This document shows, one piece after another, positions 33,027-46,485 of a stretch of 64,000 nt of DNA (position 1 is its first letter; each line of letters begins with the position of its first letter). The position numbers were made by a program, and so were the translations under genes. The notes under the pieces are model-generated. The model made no database searches, was not told where the DNA came from, and was given only the letters and a program-made list of their open reading frames with translations. Source of the stretch: Plantago major (lineage: Eukaryota; Streptophyta; Magnoliopsida; Lamiales; Plantaginaceae). The stretch is from the NCBI GenBank assembly GCA_026545765.1, contig CM048842.1:19432667-19496666 (forward strand), in the 5' to 3' direction.

Positions 33027-35808
33027 TGTAATAGCCCGAAAACTCGCATTTCAATTTTAAGCGTTTTAACTTTTAACACGAATCAAGCGTACGAGCGGAG
33101 TTCGTGAAGCGTCGATCGCAGGCCCAACATTTTATGTCTTCTATTCAGCCCAACATTCATCAGAAACAAGCCCAACGTTCTTGTTCATGCCTGTCCAATT
33201 CCTCATTAACTATCATTAAACTCCAATTAACTCTTCCATGAGTTACAAGTGGATTTTAAGCATACCCTACTAATCTTTCTCATGAGATTAGTTCTCTTTG
33301 TTCTTCCGCATAACCGTCTTTCCCATACTTTTACAAGGCTCCACTACTTCTTATCATGTAAGCAACTTATGTTTCTTTTCTCACCTTCTTGTTATTCCAT
33401 CTACCAAACTATAATCCGTTCTTATTCTTTAACTTATCCAAGTCGAAGAGGGGGCATCGGTTCTTTCAAGAAGGTGACGTTGTGACTAGTCGGTTTGCTT
33501 AGTTTGTTTCCAGGTAAGTTCCCCTAGAACTTGCATGCACAAGTGTATATATGTATGATGCGTGGTTGATATTGTTATCTATGATATGATATGAAATTGA
33601 TGCAAGTTTTCCTAAGGCCCATTCACGATTATTTGATTTGTCATCTACACTTTGATATGTGATTTCTACAAGTTTTTTAGGGATCATTCACGATTACGAT
33701 TATATGCTTGATTTTTATTGATATGGACATATAAGTCCGTCCAACGAATTAGACCTTTCTACTACGTTCCCGATCTCGAGAAACTCTTTTAGCCACCACC
33801 AGGGAAAAAGAGTCTGGCACCCAAGACAACGCCCGGCACAAGAGAGCCATACTGTCAATAGGTCCGACCCCCACAAACTTGGTAATGGTTTTCCTATAAA
33901 TCATGAAGGAAAAGAACCTAAAAAGACCGGCATAAAAGTCCTGACGGACTCAGCCGACTAAAAGGGCCCGTCTACAGGGAAGCTGCACTAACTAGCGTGT
34001 GATAAACGCGCCACCTACCTCCGAGACCACGTGCCACGCTATCGCCAAACCGACAAGGTTCCGGGAAGTCAGACGGCTTGTCCCCCGAGCTTCCCCTATA
34101 AATAGCCCGCATTTACTACTCATTAAGGTACGCAACTACTTCTACAAAATCCATTCTCTAAGTTTCGGGTCCGAGATAATTCGATAAGCCCGTTACCCAA
34201 GTTGAGTCTTAGTCCGGACTGCCCAAGGCAGGCAGGCCCAAAAGGGTCTAACCCCTTCCTTTGTTCTTAGGAGACGCCCGAACCAAACTTTGCCGGCCAC
34301 TTTAAGGAGACGGGCCATTTTCGATAAAACAACCTGGAAGCTCCCCTCTCCGGATTCACACTTCAGCGGATCTAACTGACGGCGGACCCCAGGTCCAGAA
34401 CAGTGAGAAAACAACCTAGAACACTCTGGCGGACCTAGAACACTCTGGCGGGCCTAATGAACTACCTGACGACGGACCCTCAGAGTTAAACGATTCAACT
34501 ATTAGCCCCTCCGCTCTACGCACTTGACCTAGCGTTTTGACTTATCCGGATTTATCCCACATCAGTTATGTATGTTTTGTAATTGAGGCAAGTTTCTCAT
34601 CATTTACATTCACGTATAATGATTCATGTTGCTTGTTGAAGGTGATGATATGGTACTTAAATTGATGATCGATCGATTAGTTTATATAAATATTGATGTT
34701 CATGAATAGGAAAAGATGGATCTCTGGGGTACTTTTATGAATTGGACATGTTGGTAGGTTACATGATTATATTACTATGTAGACCATCCATATCAATTTG
34801 TTGCATGTACAAGTTGTTCATGGTTACTTATCAGAAAGCTTCGTAAGTGTAGGATCACAATATTGCTAACTTGTAGAAAGGGCAGACAACTGTGAGACAA
34901 TTTGCCAAATTTATGGTTATATCAGCCCTAAGAGGCCTTTGTTAAAATGTTGTGATCTACCTTGTGCTTACTATGCTTACTGTCCATGGTGTTATATGAC
35001 GTGATCTTCACACACGTTAGTTCATTCATTCATGAGTTAGAGTTTAGAATCATGCATTCACTTTAAAAAGACGTTAATGGTTTCAAGTAAGTTTCAAAGT
35101 TTAAAGAAAAGTAAAGGGCTCGTAAGGACACCGCCCTAAGCATTTGTGGCAATTTCAAGAGTATCGGCTAGAGCGCGATTAGTGCCTCTAGTCGTGTTTT
35201 AAGAGTTTTAAGAGGCCACCATGGGCTAAGGGTAGGACCTTGCGATGCCAAGTGAGCTCGCGATCATGTTATGTTTTAAGACGTTTTAAGAGAATGTTTC
35301 AAGTTCAAGTTAAAGAGTTTTAAAGAGTAACAAGTTCAATTTCAATTTCAGAGTTTAAAGTAGAGTCAAGTCACGTCATAGGGTTGCATTGCATTAAGCA
35401 AAACTAAAAGATTTAAAAGACATGAAGATAGAACTTTAAGTCATGGCACGTGCATGGAGTTTGCTCAGTCAGTGGTCACGACTAACCCTTGCTAAAATTA
35501 TCAATTTTAGGTATTCGAAGCCGAGCTGATTTTAGTGGCAAGTGTTGTAGGAGCAGTGATCAATATCAGTATCAGGAAGATCTTTAACATATTTAAATTT
35601 CATGATTTCAAAGACTTTGTAATGTTGCAAGAATTTAGCTATTTATAGTTCCGCTGCATATTTTACAAGTTCAAGAATTATTTTCAAGAATTTTCATGTG
35701 AAGTCATTTGACGCGCAAGGCGTCTTGTAATGTTTTAAAATTTTATCATTCAAGTTCGTCGAATTTTCAAGCTCACGAACTAGAGCGAGTCATATTTTCC
35801 TTAGTTTG
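33027..35808 (+). repeat. LTR-like sequence, probably Ty3/gypsy, carrying a nested solo LTR
   Basis: It begins TGTAATAGCCCGAAAACTCG, a start common in long plant Ty3/gypsy (chromovirus) LTRs. It is followed by gene-free, moderately AT-rich sequence up to the Athila-like insertion at 35,809. No primer-binding site, gag or second LTR is visible, so it may be a solo or truncated LTR. About 0.85 kb of it is the nested sequence at 33,719-34,564. Confidence 0.4.
33719..34564 (+). mobile_element. Probable small solo LTR, nested
   Basis: It starts TGATATGGACATATAAG and ends TTATCCCACATCA, with near-identical 5-base flanks (TTTAT and GTTAT). It is more GC-rich than its surroundings and holds a clear TATA box, CTATAAATAGC at 34096-34106, as in an LTR promoter. 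Its style recalls Tat-type LTRs, but no full-length partner is in the window. Confidence 0.55.
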
Positions 35809-37107
35809 TGATGAGGCGTTTTTAGAACACCACACCGGGTTCTTTTTACCTTGTTTTTACTAACTTTTAGTTTAGTTTTTACTTTATTTGTATATATTTT
35901 ATCTTTTGTTCGTGTTTCTTGCGTTTCCACATTGATTCCAGGTTTTAGGTACTTTTCATGAAGAAAATGTGTCAAAACGATGCATTTCTATGCACTTTGT
36001 CGGAGATCACAAGCTCCAAGACTCCAAATAGGTGCCACGAAGGTTCCCGGGATGCCAAACGGGTCAAGGATCGACAATTAAGTCGCGCATCAAGCCCGAA
36101 GGAAGCGGGGCGATCGCCCCAAGCTCTGGACGTAGCCACAGAGGGCTGCATCCAGAGCAGGAGCGGTCCCGGTATGCGGGGCAATCGCCTGCCCCGATTT
36201 GATCTGTTTTTGGCGTTACATTTTGATGATTTTGCCATTTTAATGTCAGATTTTTGTATTTTGAACATCACTTTTCATTTCACATAATATCTGGAGAGTT
36301 TTTGAGAGATCTTAGGGTTTCAAGAATCATCCATCTGATCAAGGTGGAGTCTTGGTTAACCATTAGTCTGAAGAATTCTTCCGGTAACAGTACTTTTCAC
36401 CATTGTTATCCATTGGAGCTCAGTTATTCAATGTTATTCGGTAAAGTTGTATCATTTCTCTTTAATTCCTTCTTGTTGATGTTTATGTCTATGTTTATCA
36501 TATTTCTTGCATGTGACAACATGAATATGAGTAGCTAATTAAACATCTTCCATGGGTTGGTGGTGAATTCTTGAGCATGCTAGTATAGGTCTTTTGGATG
36601 AAATTACACTACTTCTTTGTTTGTTGAATTCTTGCAAATCTTTTGTAGTTCAATGCCTTAGCAATCGTTTCTGAATACCCAAAATCCACAAAAGGGATTC
36701 GCACCCTCAAGGTTACTTACGATTTATGCCCAACACATTCGACTACAAACGTTGACTAGTAGAATTGACGACTCTACTACGTTCTTAAAACATTTTCACT
36801 TTCAAAAGTCGTATCCTTCATTGCAGACCTTTACTAGCTAGATCTTGATGAAACCACCACCCCATGTCTCCTTTGATTGATTACAAAACCCGTGTTTGCT
36901 GCTTACTTTTTGTGTGATTTGCGAAAGAAAGAATTGGAGGTCGTAAGATGCAATTCTAGACAAACTAGTTCTTTAATACACCGGCAAGCTTAGTTAAGTC
37001 CTTCGAGAACGACACTCGGGACAATTTACCGACTCACTACGTGCTTTTTATAGTGAACCTTGATATTGCTCTTGGCTTATAAATTAAGAACTTGATTTGA
37101 CGCATCA
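35809..37107 (+). repeat. 5' LTR of the second Athila-like element
   Basis: It starts TGATGAGGCG and ends TTGACGCATCA, directly before the primer-binding site. It includes a short GC-rich island near 36090-36200 and ends in a leader-like region. It is not closely related to the LTRs at 20,721 and 28,025. Confidence 0.7.
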
Positions 37108-37111
37108 AGTT

Positions 37112-37130
37112 TTTGGCGCCGCTGCCAGGG
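37112..37130 (+). other. Primer-binding site of the second Athila-like element
   Basis: TTTGGCGCCGCTGCCAGGG matches the Athila-type primer-binding motif seen near 28,005 on the other strand. Confidence 0.85.
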
Positions 37131-37329
37131 ATTTAACTCCTTAGTTTGTGTTTTAAAAAATTAGTTTACTCGGTTCTTTGTGTGTTTTGAGAGCAAGTAT
37201 GTTTGTTAAGGTCCTAAGTTTCTCACTTTTTACCCTTGTTTCACTAACGGTGCTAAGAGTGGTCTAGTTCTGGTGTTGTGATTGTTTTGCAGATCATCGA
37301 TGGGGTCAATGAGATCACTCATGATGCCC

Positions 37330-38155
37330 AAGGTGGTGTGACTGGGACAACATATTTTCTTAGAACCGGAAGCAAGAGAGTTTGAGCTTACAGAGAATGA
37401 TCTGATGTTATTACCCACATTCATGAGGATAAGTGGGGAGAACGCCTTGCAATTCCTGGAAGAATTTGGGCAAATCACTTCTGAAATTCCCAAGAGGGGA
37501 TTGAGTGAATGCCAATTTCGCAGGAAGGTCTTTCCATTTTCTCTAGGAGGTGTGCCACGGGGGTGGCTAAGTAGGTTGGGTGTTGGATCTCTGTGAACAT
37601 GGAATGTTATAGGAGAGTTCCTTGATGAATATCTCCCATATAGCGAGACCATTCAACTGAAGAAGGAGATAACTGAGTTCGAGCAAGGAAGGAGTGAGAG
37701 GTTCCCTGATGCATTCGAAAGATTTGAGGAAGCTAAGTACGGTGCCGACATCGTAGGTTAGCTCAATCCGAGGTTTGCATGTGTTTCTACAATGGGTTAA
37801 ATGACGAGACCCAGGAGAATGTGGAGATAGCAAGTAGGGGGTTGGTTGACAATACTCCCGAGGAGTTGTATGATATCTTTGTGAAGTTGGCTACCAATTA
37901 TAGGAACAAGAAGTAGGGAAGAATTCGAGCAAAGACAATGAATCTTGAGGTAAATCCTTCTCATGTTTACAATGTGGAGTTTGATATTGATGCAGGTATA
38001 GCCGAGCTGGGGAAACCGGAAATAGTGAATCTTGCGAATGAAGAGGAGGAAGCAATGGAAGAAGAGAGTGATTTCTTGCTTGCCATGGGACAATTGGACA
38101 AAGTTTTCGAAGCTTGCACTCTCAATGAAGCAAGTACTGATGAGAGGATCATCTC
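37330..38155 (+). pseudogene. Athila-like gag remnant, cut off by Copia A
   Basis: Recognisable pieces include MRISGENALQFLEEFGQITS near 37425, CQFRRKVFPFSLGG near 37510 and SERFPDAFERFEEAKYG near 37690. These resemble the gag core of Athila-type elements (DPH-like block, then R-K-FPFSL). Further right the sequence becomes acidic (EEEEAMEEES). It is a fossil with several breaks. Confidence 0.75.
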
Positions 38156-39743
38156 TGTTGGTCCAGGTAACGGCAAAGTACAAGACTAGGGGGGGGGGTG
38201 AATAGTCTTTTTCAAACTTTTGTCGATAAACACAATTTCTCAGATATCTGTGAAGATATCTGATACTTATTTTCAGAGAGCGGAAGACTTTTTGTGATAA
38301 GTGCACGTGCTCAGCAAGATATGTGTAAAAACTTAGCAAAGTAAATAAAGCAAGTAATAAATTGCAGAAAGTAAATAACACAAGTCTTTATAGTGGTATC
38401 TGAAGTTGGCGTAATCCTTCAACTAATCCACTTCGGCCTTTCTCAGACCTAGAATCCACTAAGACAGATAATTGAGTTAACCTTACAAATATCTTCTCTC
38501 GATTCCTAAATACACTAGGTTCCCAACCAAGTGTTCCCCCTGAGTTATTCCCGGTTTTCTCAGCCAAGTACTTCCTGTACTCAGAAACCTTTTGAGCTAT
38601 TCCTTAGTTTCCCAAACTAAGTACTTCCTATGCTCAGTAACCTTGGAGTTATTCCTTAGTTTCCCAAACTAAGTACTTCCTGTAATCCACGCCGATTAAG
38701 GTGTTGGTTAAGGTAGTTTGTCAGGAGAGCTTCTTTAATAACTTATTCAGTTATGCAGATAGCTCTATGAATCAAGTATACTTAATAAACTTTTCAATGT
38801 TTGGTATCTTGTTCTTTACTGGCCCAAGTCTATGATAAGTGTTCAAGAGAATGAATCTCAGATATGAAATCTTAATTCAACTCCTTCACAAATAACAATG
38901 CTTGTTAATGATCAGGACACTTAGAACTTTTGTGCTACGTAGGATCAAGAGCTTTGGTCGCAACAGAAAGCTTGAAGCTAAGTAGTATGGTTGAGAGTTT
39001 GAAAGATAGTGTTTTTGGTGTAAGTTCTGTGTATTTTTCAAGCATTCTAAGTGTTGATATTTATAGTTGAAAATCATGACGTTTGAATAGTATCCGTTAG
39101 GCTCAATGAAATTCAAACTATTGATATCTGAGTATAATACTGTTGTACGTTTGTCTTCTTCTCAGAGACTGCCATTTTTGTACATACATTTCTGTCCGCG
39201 CATTTAATGCACTATACTATACTTTGTCCTGTAGTGCCAACGGAACTATGTATGCTTTCTGAAGCATTGCACGTCCCTTTCCAGAGACCTTCACATCTCC
39301 AGATACTTGTTACAACATTGTTTCCCGAAAACATAGTTTTTATCCAAGGTATCTGAGTGTAGATATCTGTGGGCACTTTTCCTCATTCAGAAACCTTGTA
39401 TTCTCAGATATCTTTTGCAACACTTGTTTATTGAAAAACACTTGTTTCTTCAAGATATCTGGACATAGGTATCTGATGACCTTAGTCTCCAGCAATCTTG
39501 TGCAGTCTTCAAATCTTCAAAAATGTTGAGCTCTTCTGCCGGATGCCTTCTTCTTGGTCTTCTTCAGAGAAAATAAAAAATTACATTCAGAGACCTAACA
39601 TCCTATACAAGATTTGCTAGACTAACATACTTAGTGATTTTCCTCTTTTACAGTGTTCAAGTGAACCAAGAGTACTAACCACCTTTCTGAGCTAAGATAA
39701 GTCATTAAGTTGCTGATCAAAATCTAAACAGATATTCCTAACA
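38156..39743 (-). repeat. 3' LTR of Copia A
   Basis: On the plus strand it runs from TGTTGGTCCAGGTAACGG to ATATTCCTAACA. It is homologous, in inverse orientation, to the Copia B LTRs but clearly diverged. A TATA box (complement of CTATAAATATC) lies near 39054-39065. Three copies of a ~60-base repeat containing AACTAAGTACTTCCT lie at about 38525-38700. Confidence 0.88.
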
Positions 39744-39758
39744 AATTTCCCCCTTTTT
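39744..39758 (-). other. Polypurine tract of Copia A
   Basis: On the minus strand AAAAAGGGGGAAATT directly precedes the 3' LTR. The same tract precedes the Copia B 3' LTR near 62,928. Confidence 0.85.
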
Positions 39759-40110
39759 GATCAGTCAACGATGACTATCTGACCTATTACAAATCTGGAT
39801 GAGGAAACAATCCACCACTTAATCAATTCACAAGATCTTTCAATTCTTTCAATTAAGTGCAGAAAGTAAACATCAACCAAATCACAAAGTGTGATCTTTG
39901 CTGACAATTTATCTTTTTATAAATTGATATCTGATAGTAGGTTCATCAGATATGTTACAGAGAAGGTTCACTAATAACTTTAATAAAACACAATTTAGCA
40001 CAGTCAGCAAGATACAAAATACATAGTAAATTAGGACAACAGGAGTAACCAAGCTCCAAGTAAACATCCTAATAAACTAGTCTTCAAGTCTTCAAAAGCA
40101 GTTCCATGGA

Positions 40111-43100
40111 TCAATCTGCAAATTTCCTATCACCAAACCTTTTGATATCATCAGAGTAGTCATAGAGAAGAGTTCTGACAATCATCTCTGTGTCTCTAGC
40201 AAAACCACAAACTTCCTTGTAGGTTTTGGTAGGATTCTTCTTGGCAAAGTGTTTGACCCACATATACTTTCCCCACTTCCAGGCATGCTCGATTCTGATA
40301 ACTGATAGCTTGAAGTATTCATATATGATCTTTAGATATCTTATGTCACCCTTGTATTGATCTCCAGTCATGTAGAAAGACTCGTAGGGTTCCACAGCAA
40401 ATCTTGCTCTTGTGCCTATTCCAGTGATGTTGGGAATTCTGTGCACATCATCTGGCTTTCCATAAGGACATTCATCAGAGAGGTCCTTCTTCATGGCTTC
40501 TATTCTCTTGATAACTTCAAAATCCAACCAGGCTTTGATGTGGTTGGTGTTAATCAAGATTGGCTTGTCTTTTCTCCATGCCATGAGTTGTTTATGGATT
40601 GGTTCTGGAAATTTTTAATTTGCCAGTAAGTGCTTAAATTCCAGAATCCAGTAGTCATTCTTCTGATTAATGCACCTGTAGACAGAGGAGTTGTTGTCAG
40701 TCTTCACATACTCAATTCTGGCTTCTTCTGTCCTGAGTGGAAGTTGACTCTTTCTTCTTTCATCTCTCAGCCTGTTCCTCCTTTGTCTTGAATTCTCCCT
40801 TGGGGGATTGCTTGAAGAACTACCCTGGATTGACTTGGTATTTCCAGAGGGTGTTTTAGCTGCCAAAGGCTTTGCAGCTACGGGCTCAGATAGGCTATCA
40901 ACCTTTCTTCTTTTTTTGTGAAGAGGAGCTTCATCTTCATCATCATCATCAAGATCAATTCTTGTGAAAATTTTGCAGCCTTCTTCATTGCCCTGGGATT
41001 TGATTTCTTCTTCTTCTTCAGAAGACTCTTCAATCCCTATAACTTGTCTTCTCCTTAGAGCTTTGGTACTCCTTGGATGTCTTTGTGCCATGGCCCTTGT
41101 TACCATTGTTGTACCTTCAGTTGGTTGCTGGGAAGTAGCTACTATTTGCAAAGCAGCTTGACTTGATGAGGGCTCAATTATTCTGAGTGGTGGCTGGGAA
41201 GTTCTCTTGTTTCCTCTTCCTTTCTGAGCAGCACCAACTCTAGATTTCTTCTTACCTTCCCCCTGGCCTTGAGGTCCAAATCCTTCCCCCTTAGTCATTG
41301 TTGACTGACTAAGTACCACAAAAGATTCTGAGAGAGACTCAAAATTCCCTTGCAAGTAATTGTAGGCAGTAACCAACTTCTGAAGTTCAGCCTTGAGCTC
41401 CTGATTTTGTTTGATTAGTCCATTTTCCTTATCAGTGAGCTCTGCCAATGGGCATTGTATGGCTTCTGCTTTTCCAGCAGCATAGCACGCTTCTTTAAAG
41501 GCTTTTACAACCAAATTTTGTTCATCATCCCTAACCATGCCTAGGTCTTTCTGAGCAATGACCAGGCTGGTTGTTCTCTGAGTGATGAGCTTAGTGAATG
41601 TCTTCATTTCTTCAGGGACTGATGTAATGGCGGCTTTGTCTTAAGAAGATAACTCCTTTTTCAATTTGGCCAGTACTTGAAATCTGCTCAAGTGTACATT
41701 GGAGTTGACATTTGGCAGCTTGTTGAAAATTTCAGGAGCAATCAGCTTCCTTTTCAAATGAGAAACCACCAAGTGCTCATTTCGGTGTTCTGCCAATTTC
41801 TTCTCTTCTTCATCATCTGAGTCATCAGCCCAGTGATCTTCATCCTCTTGGACATTTTCATCAATGTTTTCTAGTCCAGCAACCATCTCAGAGATGGGTT
41901 TCTTTCCTTTCAGAGAGGAGGATGGTACATCTTTTGGTGACGCAGTCTTAGCATTATGCTTGTCTTCAGATACTTGCTCAGTATCTAGCTCCTTAGCAAT
42001 GGAATTTACAGCTTCCTGGAGCTCTTTAATCTCAGAGTAAGCTTGCATTTCCTTGATGGTTTGATCTTCAAGTTTATTTAGCTTGACTCTGGATTCAGCT
42101 ATCTTTTCATCCAGTTGAAAATTTAGTTGTTGTTCTTCTTCCAACAATTGTTTGAGTTGAGCAACTCTGGCTTGTGCATCCAATATTTTCTGAGTTGTTC
42201 CTTCAGATTGCTCAACTACTTGTTCAGTAGTGTCCTTTTGTTGGGAAGATGGATGGGTAGATTTCTGAGGAGATGGAGGAGGGGATTGTTGTGATGTCCC
42301 TCAGTGTGCTTTTCAGCAACTGAGGCATTAGTTCCTTGTGCAATCCCTCATGTCCCTGGTGTAGGGGCATCATCATCATCCTTCTTATCATTATCATCCT
42401 TGTGATGGTCAGAAGGAGATTCTTCATAATCATTCTCATCAGTCTCCTTCTCTTCTTCATCTTCAGAGACCATATTGATCACTTCTGGAATAGTGACCAT
42501 TTGCCCATTAACTTCCTCTTGTTCAAAGGGTATGTACTGTAGGGTCTGGGGAAAGATAGGCTTGAATGCCATCTGCATTCTAGTCTGACCATCTGCTTGG
42601 TTAAAAGCTTGAATCGGCTTTCTGGCCACTTCCTTGACAAAGTCCTTATGCATCAATGTTCCAAATGAATATTGTTCAGTGGGGAACATGGCATGGACAT
42701 AGTTGTCCAAGTCAAGGGCTCGTGCTCTCCTTGTGTGGTGATCAGTCACCTTCATGATCTCAGATAGATCGGAGCATCGAAGCTTTTGCCATCTCTTGAA
42801 GCATTTTAGGTGCTTTGGCAAAGTGTGTTCCTTGAAGAAAGGAAGCAGGTCCTTTTTCTCATCAACAGGGACCTTAGTGGCACTTGATTGAGCCTGAAAG
42901 AAAGTGTTCTGAATTAATTTCAAAACTATAGGAGATATCTGGGCTTTAGAGTAGAAAGGTATCTGAGTTACCTGTGTGACAGGCTCAGATCACTTGACTA
43001 CTGAGGTTCTAGGTGCCTCAGATATCTGGATATGAGGAGGAGACTGGGAAGTCTGATCCTCAGTGATCTTTCTTTCTGCTTAAACCTGAGATTAGAAACA

Positions 43101-45590
43101 TAACACTTAGGAAATTTTATCAAGAAAAATTCTATTTACAAAATCAGATATCTAAGAGGTCAATTACCTCCAGTATTGGAGGCTCAGATACTTGTTGCTC
43201 AGAGACTTGTGCAATCTCTGGAAATTTTTCTTGTGATGAAGGCTTTGATGCCTCATCAATTTCCATTTGTTGTGGGGATTGAGCGGGCAATTCCCCAACA
43301 ACTTCTACTTCTTTTTGAACCTGTTAAGTAGAAAGTGTTAGTTTGAGAAAAATGATCAGAGATTTGTCTTTTAAGATTATAGGTATCTGAATGAAATACC
43401 TTCTCTGCAAAAGGTTCAGATACTTGTTCCTCAGAGACCTTAGAAGTCTCTGGATTCTTTTCTGAAGAGATAGACTTTTCAGTTTCTTCATTTTTCTTCT
43501 CAGTTGGAGCCTATTAGAAACAAATACTTAATAGTATTAGTCAAGTGTATAAAGCACATATCTGAGATATTATATCTTAAGGAACTATCTTCTACCTGTG
43601 AGACAGGCTCCTGTTCCTTAAATGGTGAGGCTATGGAAGCCTCCTTCTCAGATTCTGAGGCTAGCTTTGCAGCTTCCTCTTGATGTTGTGTTTCTAAATC
43701 AGCCTGTAACAAAGAAATGTTATTAAATAACAAGATTAACAAACACAAAAATATCACAAGTGAAGAGTTAAGCCATTCAGCTACCTGAGCAGTGTCAGGC
43801 TGATTGGTCTCTGGAACTTGTGACCCTTCTATGCGTTGGTCTTGTTGTTCCATTTCAGCTTCTTTGTTTGAAGTTTCAGGTACTTCAGACCTTTCCTGAG
43901 TGTGCGACTCAGTTGCCTCCCCTGGTTGATCATTCTGAGCAGATGCCTCAGTTTGATCCCTCTCATTGAGTTGGGGAACCTGCTCTTTTGTAGGATTTTC
44001 TTCAGCAAGGAAAGATGTTGGTATCTCATGATGTAACTCAAGTATCATTTCAGCAGCATCCACTACCGGTTGTTGTGGTTGATGTGATAGTTCTGATCTG
44101 GATGAAGAAGGTGATGCTATATGAGGCCTATCCAGATCTGCTTGAGACAGATTTTTAAGCGTTGAGGCAATGGCAGTATCATCCAACACTAAGTTATCAC
44201 TCATCAAAGCATCTTCAATAAGATTAAGTGTTTCTTGCTCTGATGGTGTGTTTTGTCCAGTGACTTTGGACACAATTGCTTCTTCAGCACCCTTTGAAAC
44301 AGGTGCTTGTTCAGCAACCTATGGTGTAGGTTCTTCTTCAGATACCTCTACACTTGTTACTTTTTCAGCAACCTTAGCCCTCTTTGATTTCTGCAGGACT
44401 TGAGAGATAACAAACTCATCATCATCGTCAGAGCTCTCATCAGCATTAGGAACTGATTGGTCCATAATCCCTGCGGTTTCTGCAGATGGGGCTTGATACC
44501 TGCCACTACTCTCATTTTTACCAATGAGTTCATCAACAAGGCTCTCCTTGGCAACATTAATGAGTTCATCAGCAGTTGTGTCTTTTGCAGCATAGATGAG
44601 TTCATCTTCATTGATGAGTTCATCAGCAGTGGCGGCAGATATCTGAGAGTTGATATCCACAATGGGTATGCCTTCTGATTGTATACTCATATTTGTATAG
44701 TAGGTTACTGTTGGCTATGTCAGCCTTCTCTCTGAGCTCAATGCCAAGCTTCTCCAGCAAGAAGCATATCTTTAGTCCATAGCTCACTGTGTCTTTTGGC
44801 TCAACAAGGCCCTTAACGATTTTAGGCTCAAAGCCTTGAATCTTCTTCACAAATTTCATGAAGGCGTACTTTCCCCAGTTGAAGGGGTTTTCCAGCCTTT
44901 TGTCTTGTTGTTTCAACAAGAACATCATCATCCAGCGTTCTTGGCTTATTTGGTCGGCACCTCCTTGTAGACCATCAAAGCATCTGTGAAGAATACATGC
45001 CAACACATCCCAGTGAACCAACAAATGTCTGGTTCTGATGTCAGCAAGTTTGAAGTCAGTGGGTGTATCTGGTTTTTCAAGATCACACACATCACTATAC
45101 AGTTGCTTCACACCTTCAAGGAAATCATCATCCTTAGTGTTTATTTCAAAATCATTTCCAAGATTTTGAAGTCCAAATAACTCACAGAAAGTTGTCAAGT
45201 CCAAAAAGATGCCTTTCCTTGAACTTTTGACTTTATAGACACTATTTCAGTGCCTTCAGATACACAGAAAATAATCCTTGAATTGTTGTAGAATTCCAAC
45301 ACATCTAGTGAAGAAACTCCACTGGGAATAGCAGACAGGAAACCCTTGATTTGTGCCTTTTCAAGCATATCAAGGATTAGCTTCCTATCGGCTTGATTTT
45401 CAATAGCAGCAGTAAGATATTCCTCAATCATGGCACCACCCCAAATCATCCTATGATTTGAAGTCCAATTATTAGGATTGAAGTCTCCTACCAAACGATT
45501 GTTTATGACAACCAACTCTAGTGCTTGCTTTTCAGTAGTACCAGAGGTAGTAGATTGGGATTTCTGGGTAGAAGCACGTTTTGGAGCCAT
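40111..45590 (-). pseudogene. Extra 3' coding region of Copia A (SIRE-type, function unknown)
   Basis: It starts at 45590 in the context GAGATGGC (MAPKRASTQKSQ...). Coding blocks down to 40111 include RLVGDFNPNNWTSNHRMIWG; LLVHWDVLACILHRCF; long Glu/Gln/Ser-rich stretches; a coiled-coil block with EEEQQLNFQLDEKIAES near 42150; acidic EEEEE stretches; a basic HKKRRKVDSL; and a conserved C-terminal block with AWKWGKYMWVKHFAKKNPTK near 40275. Between about 43,850 and 42,900 short coding blocks alternate with AT-rich spacers. SIRE-type extra ORFs are often called envelope-like, but I see no clear signal peptide or transmembrane segment. The globular start resembles the plant retroelement ORFs with a putative transposon-protein domain. 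It is a fossil, broken in a few places. Confidence 0.7.
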
Positions 45591-45770
45591 CTCTTTATAT
45601 AGTGAAAGTTTTCAAAAGTCTGAAAGAGATTAAGGTGGGGGATTAGTGATTCTTTGCAGAAGACTAATCGAAGAACATAGTTTTGCAGAAAAATTTGAAG
45701 GATTGTTTTTGCTATTCTTGTGCAAGTATGAATGTTGGATTAGGCGAAAGTGATTTCTTTTACCAAAATC

Positions 45771-45782
45771 CTATATATATAG
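45771..45782 (-). promoter_or_regulatory. TATA-box-like site before the extra ORF of Copia A
   Basis: CTATATATATAG lies about 180 bases upstream of the extra ORF start. The same motif and neighbouring sequence (ATCAATTTGTATGTA; GGATTTTGG) occur at the same place in Copia B, so the site is conserved between copies. This suggests a separate promoter for the extra ORF. Confidence 0.5.
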
Positions 45783-46290
45783 CAACGTAAATCTCAACAG
45801 ACATATATATACATACAAATTGATTTTGTATGTAAGTATCTGTGTACTTGCAGATAGGCGTGGGTAAAGTTTGTTTGACATTAAATGCTTAGTGGGCCAC
45901 GTCTGAGTTTTTACAGTCCACTATTTTACAGAGAAATAATCTCGTCCGTTAAAATTAAACGCCCATTTCATCAAGGGTCACTATTGCTTCTTCAGCAATG
46001 ATCACAATCAGCAATTGTAATTGTGCCCAATTAATGTGTTTTGACGATTAGCTATCTGAATCACATTTCTTCTGTGTGAATAAGAACACCTTTTGTATCT
46101 GAGTCTATCTCTCACTCAGTATATGTCCAAGTTTTACACAAAGATAGAAATAATACAAATTTCAAGAGAGTAGTTGACTGCAGACAGTTGTACTATTCTC
46201 TTTTGTGTTCCCCCTCACTAAGTGATCTAGATATCTGAGTACCTGTCTCAGAAATCTTCAAATAGTCATTTTACCATTTTGCATGTGGTT

Positions 46291-46441
46291 TCTGGATACC
46301 CGTTCCAGGTACCTCTTTTCTGGATACCCGTTCTAGATTTCTCTTTTCTCTTTATATCTGGATACCCGTTCCAGATGCCTTATTTCTGGATACTTGTTCC
46401 AGGTTTCTTTTCCCTCTATATCTGGATACCCGTTCCAGATA
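46291..46441. repeat. Minisatellite in Copia A
   Basis: Five copies of CTGGATACCCGTTCCAG occur at spacings of about 27-39 bases, just downstream of the RNase H end. The corresponding part of Copia B lacks the array. Confidence 0.9.
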
Positions 46442-46485
46442 TCTCTTTCCCTCCTTTGATATCTTCTTCAGATATCTGAACTTTT

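Larger units (their letters stand above)
35809..38155 (+). mobile_element. Athila-like element, left end only, interrupted by Copia A
   Basis: An LTR (35809-37107), a primer-binding site and the start of gag are present. At 38,155 the sequence passes directly into the end of Copia A (TGTTGGTCC...). The rest of this element is expected beyond the right edge of the window, after both Copia elements. It is broken where visible. Confidence 0.75.

Noticed and set aside
35958-36287. Plus-strand open frame of 109 codons
   Set aside because: It lies within the Athila-like LTR and leader and shows no domain.
40111-45590. Envelope protein call for the extra Copia ORF
   Set aside because: Position fits the SIRE envelope-like ORF, but no convincing signal peptide, furin-like site or transmembrane helix was seen, so the function is left unknown.
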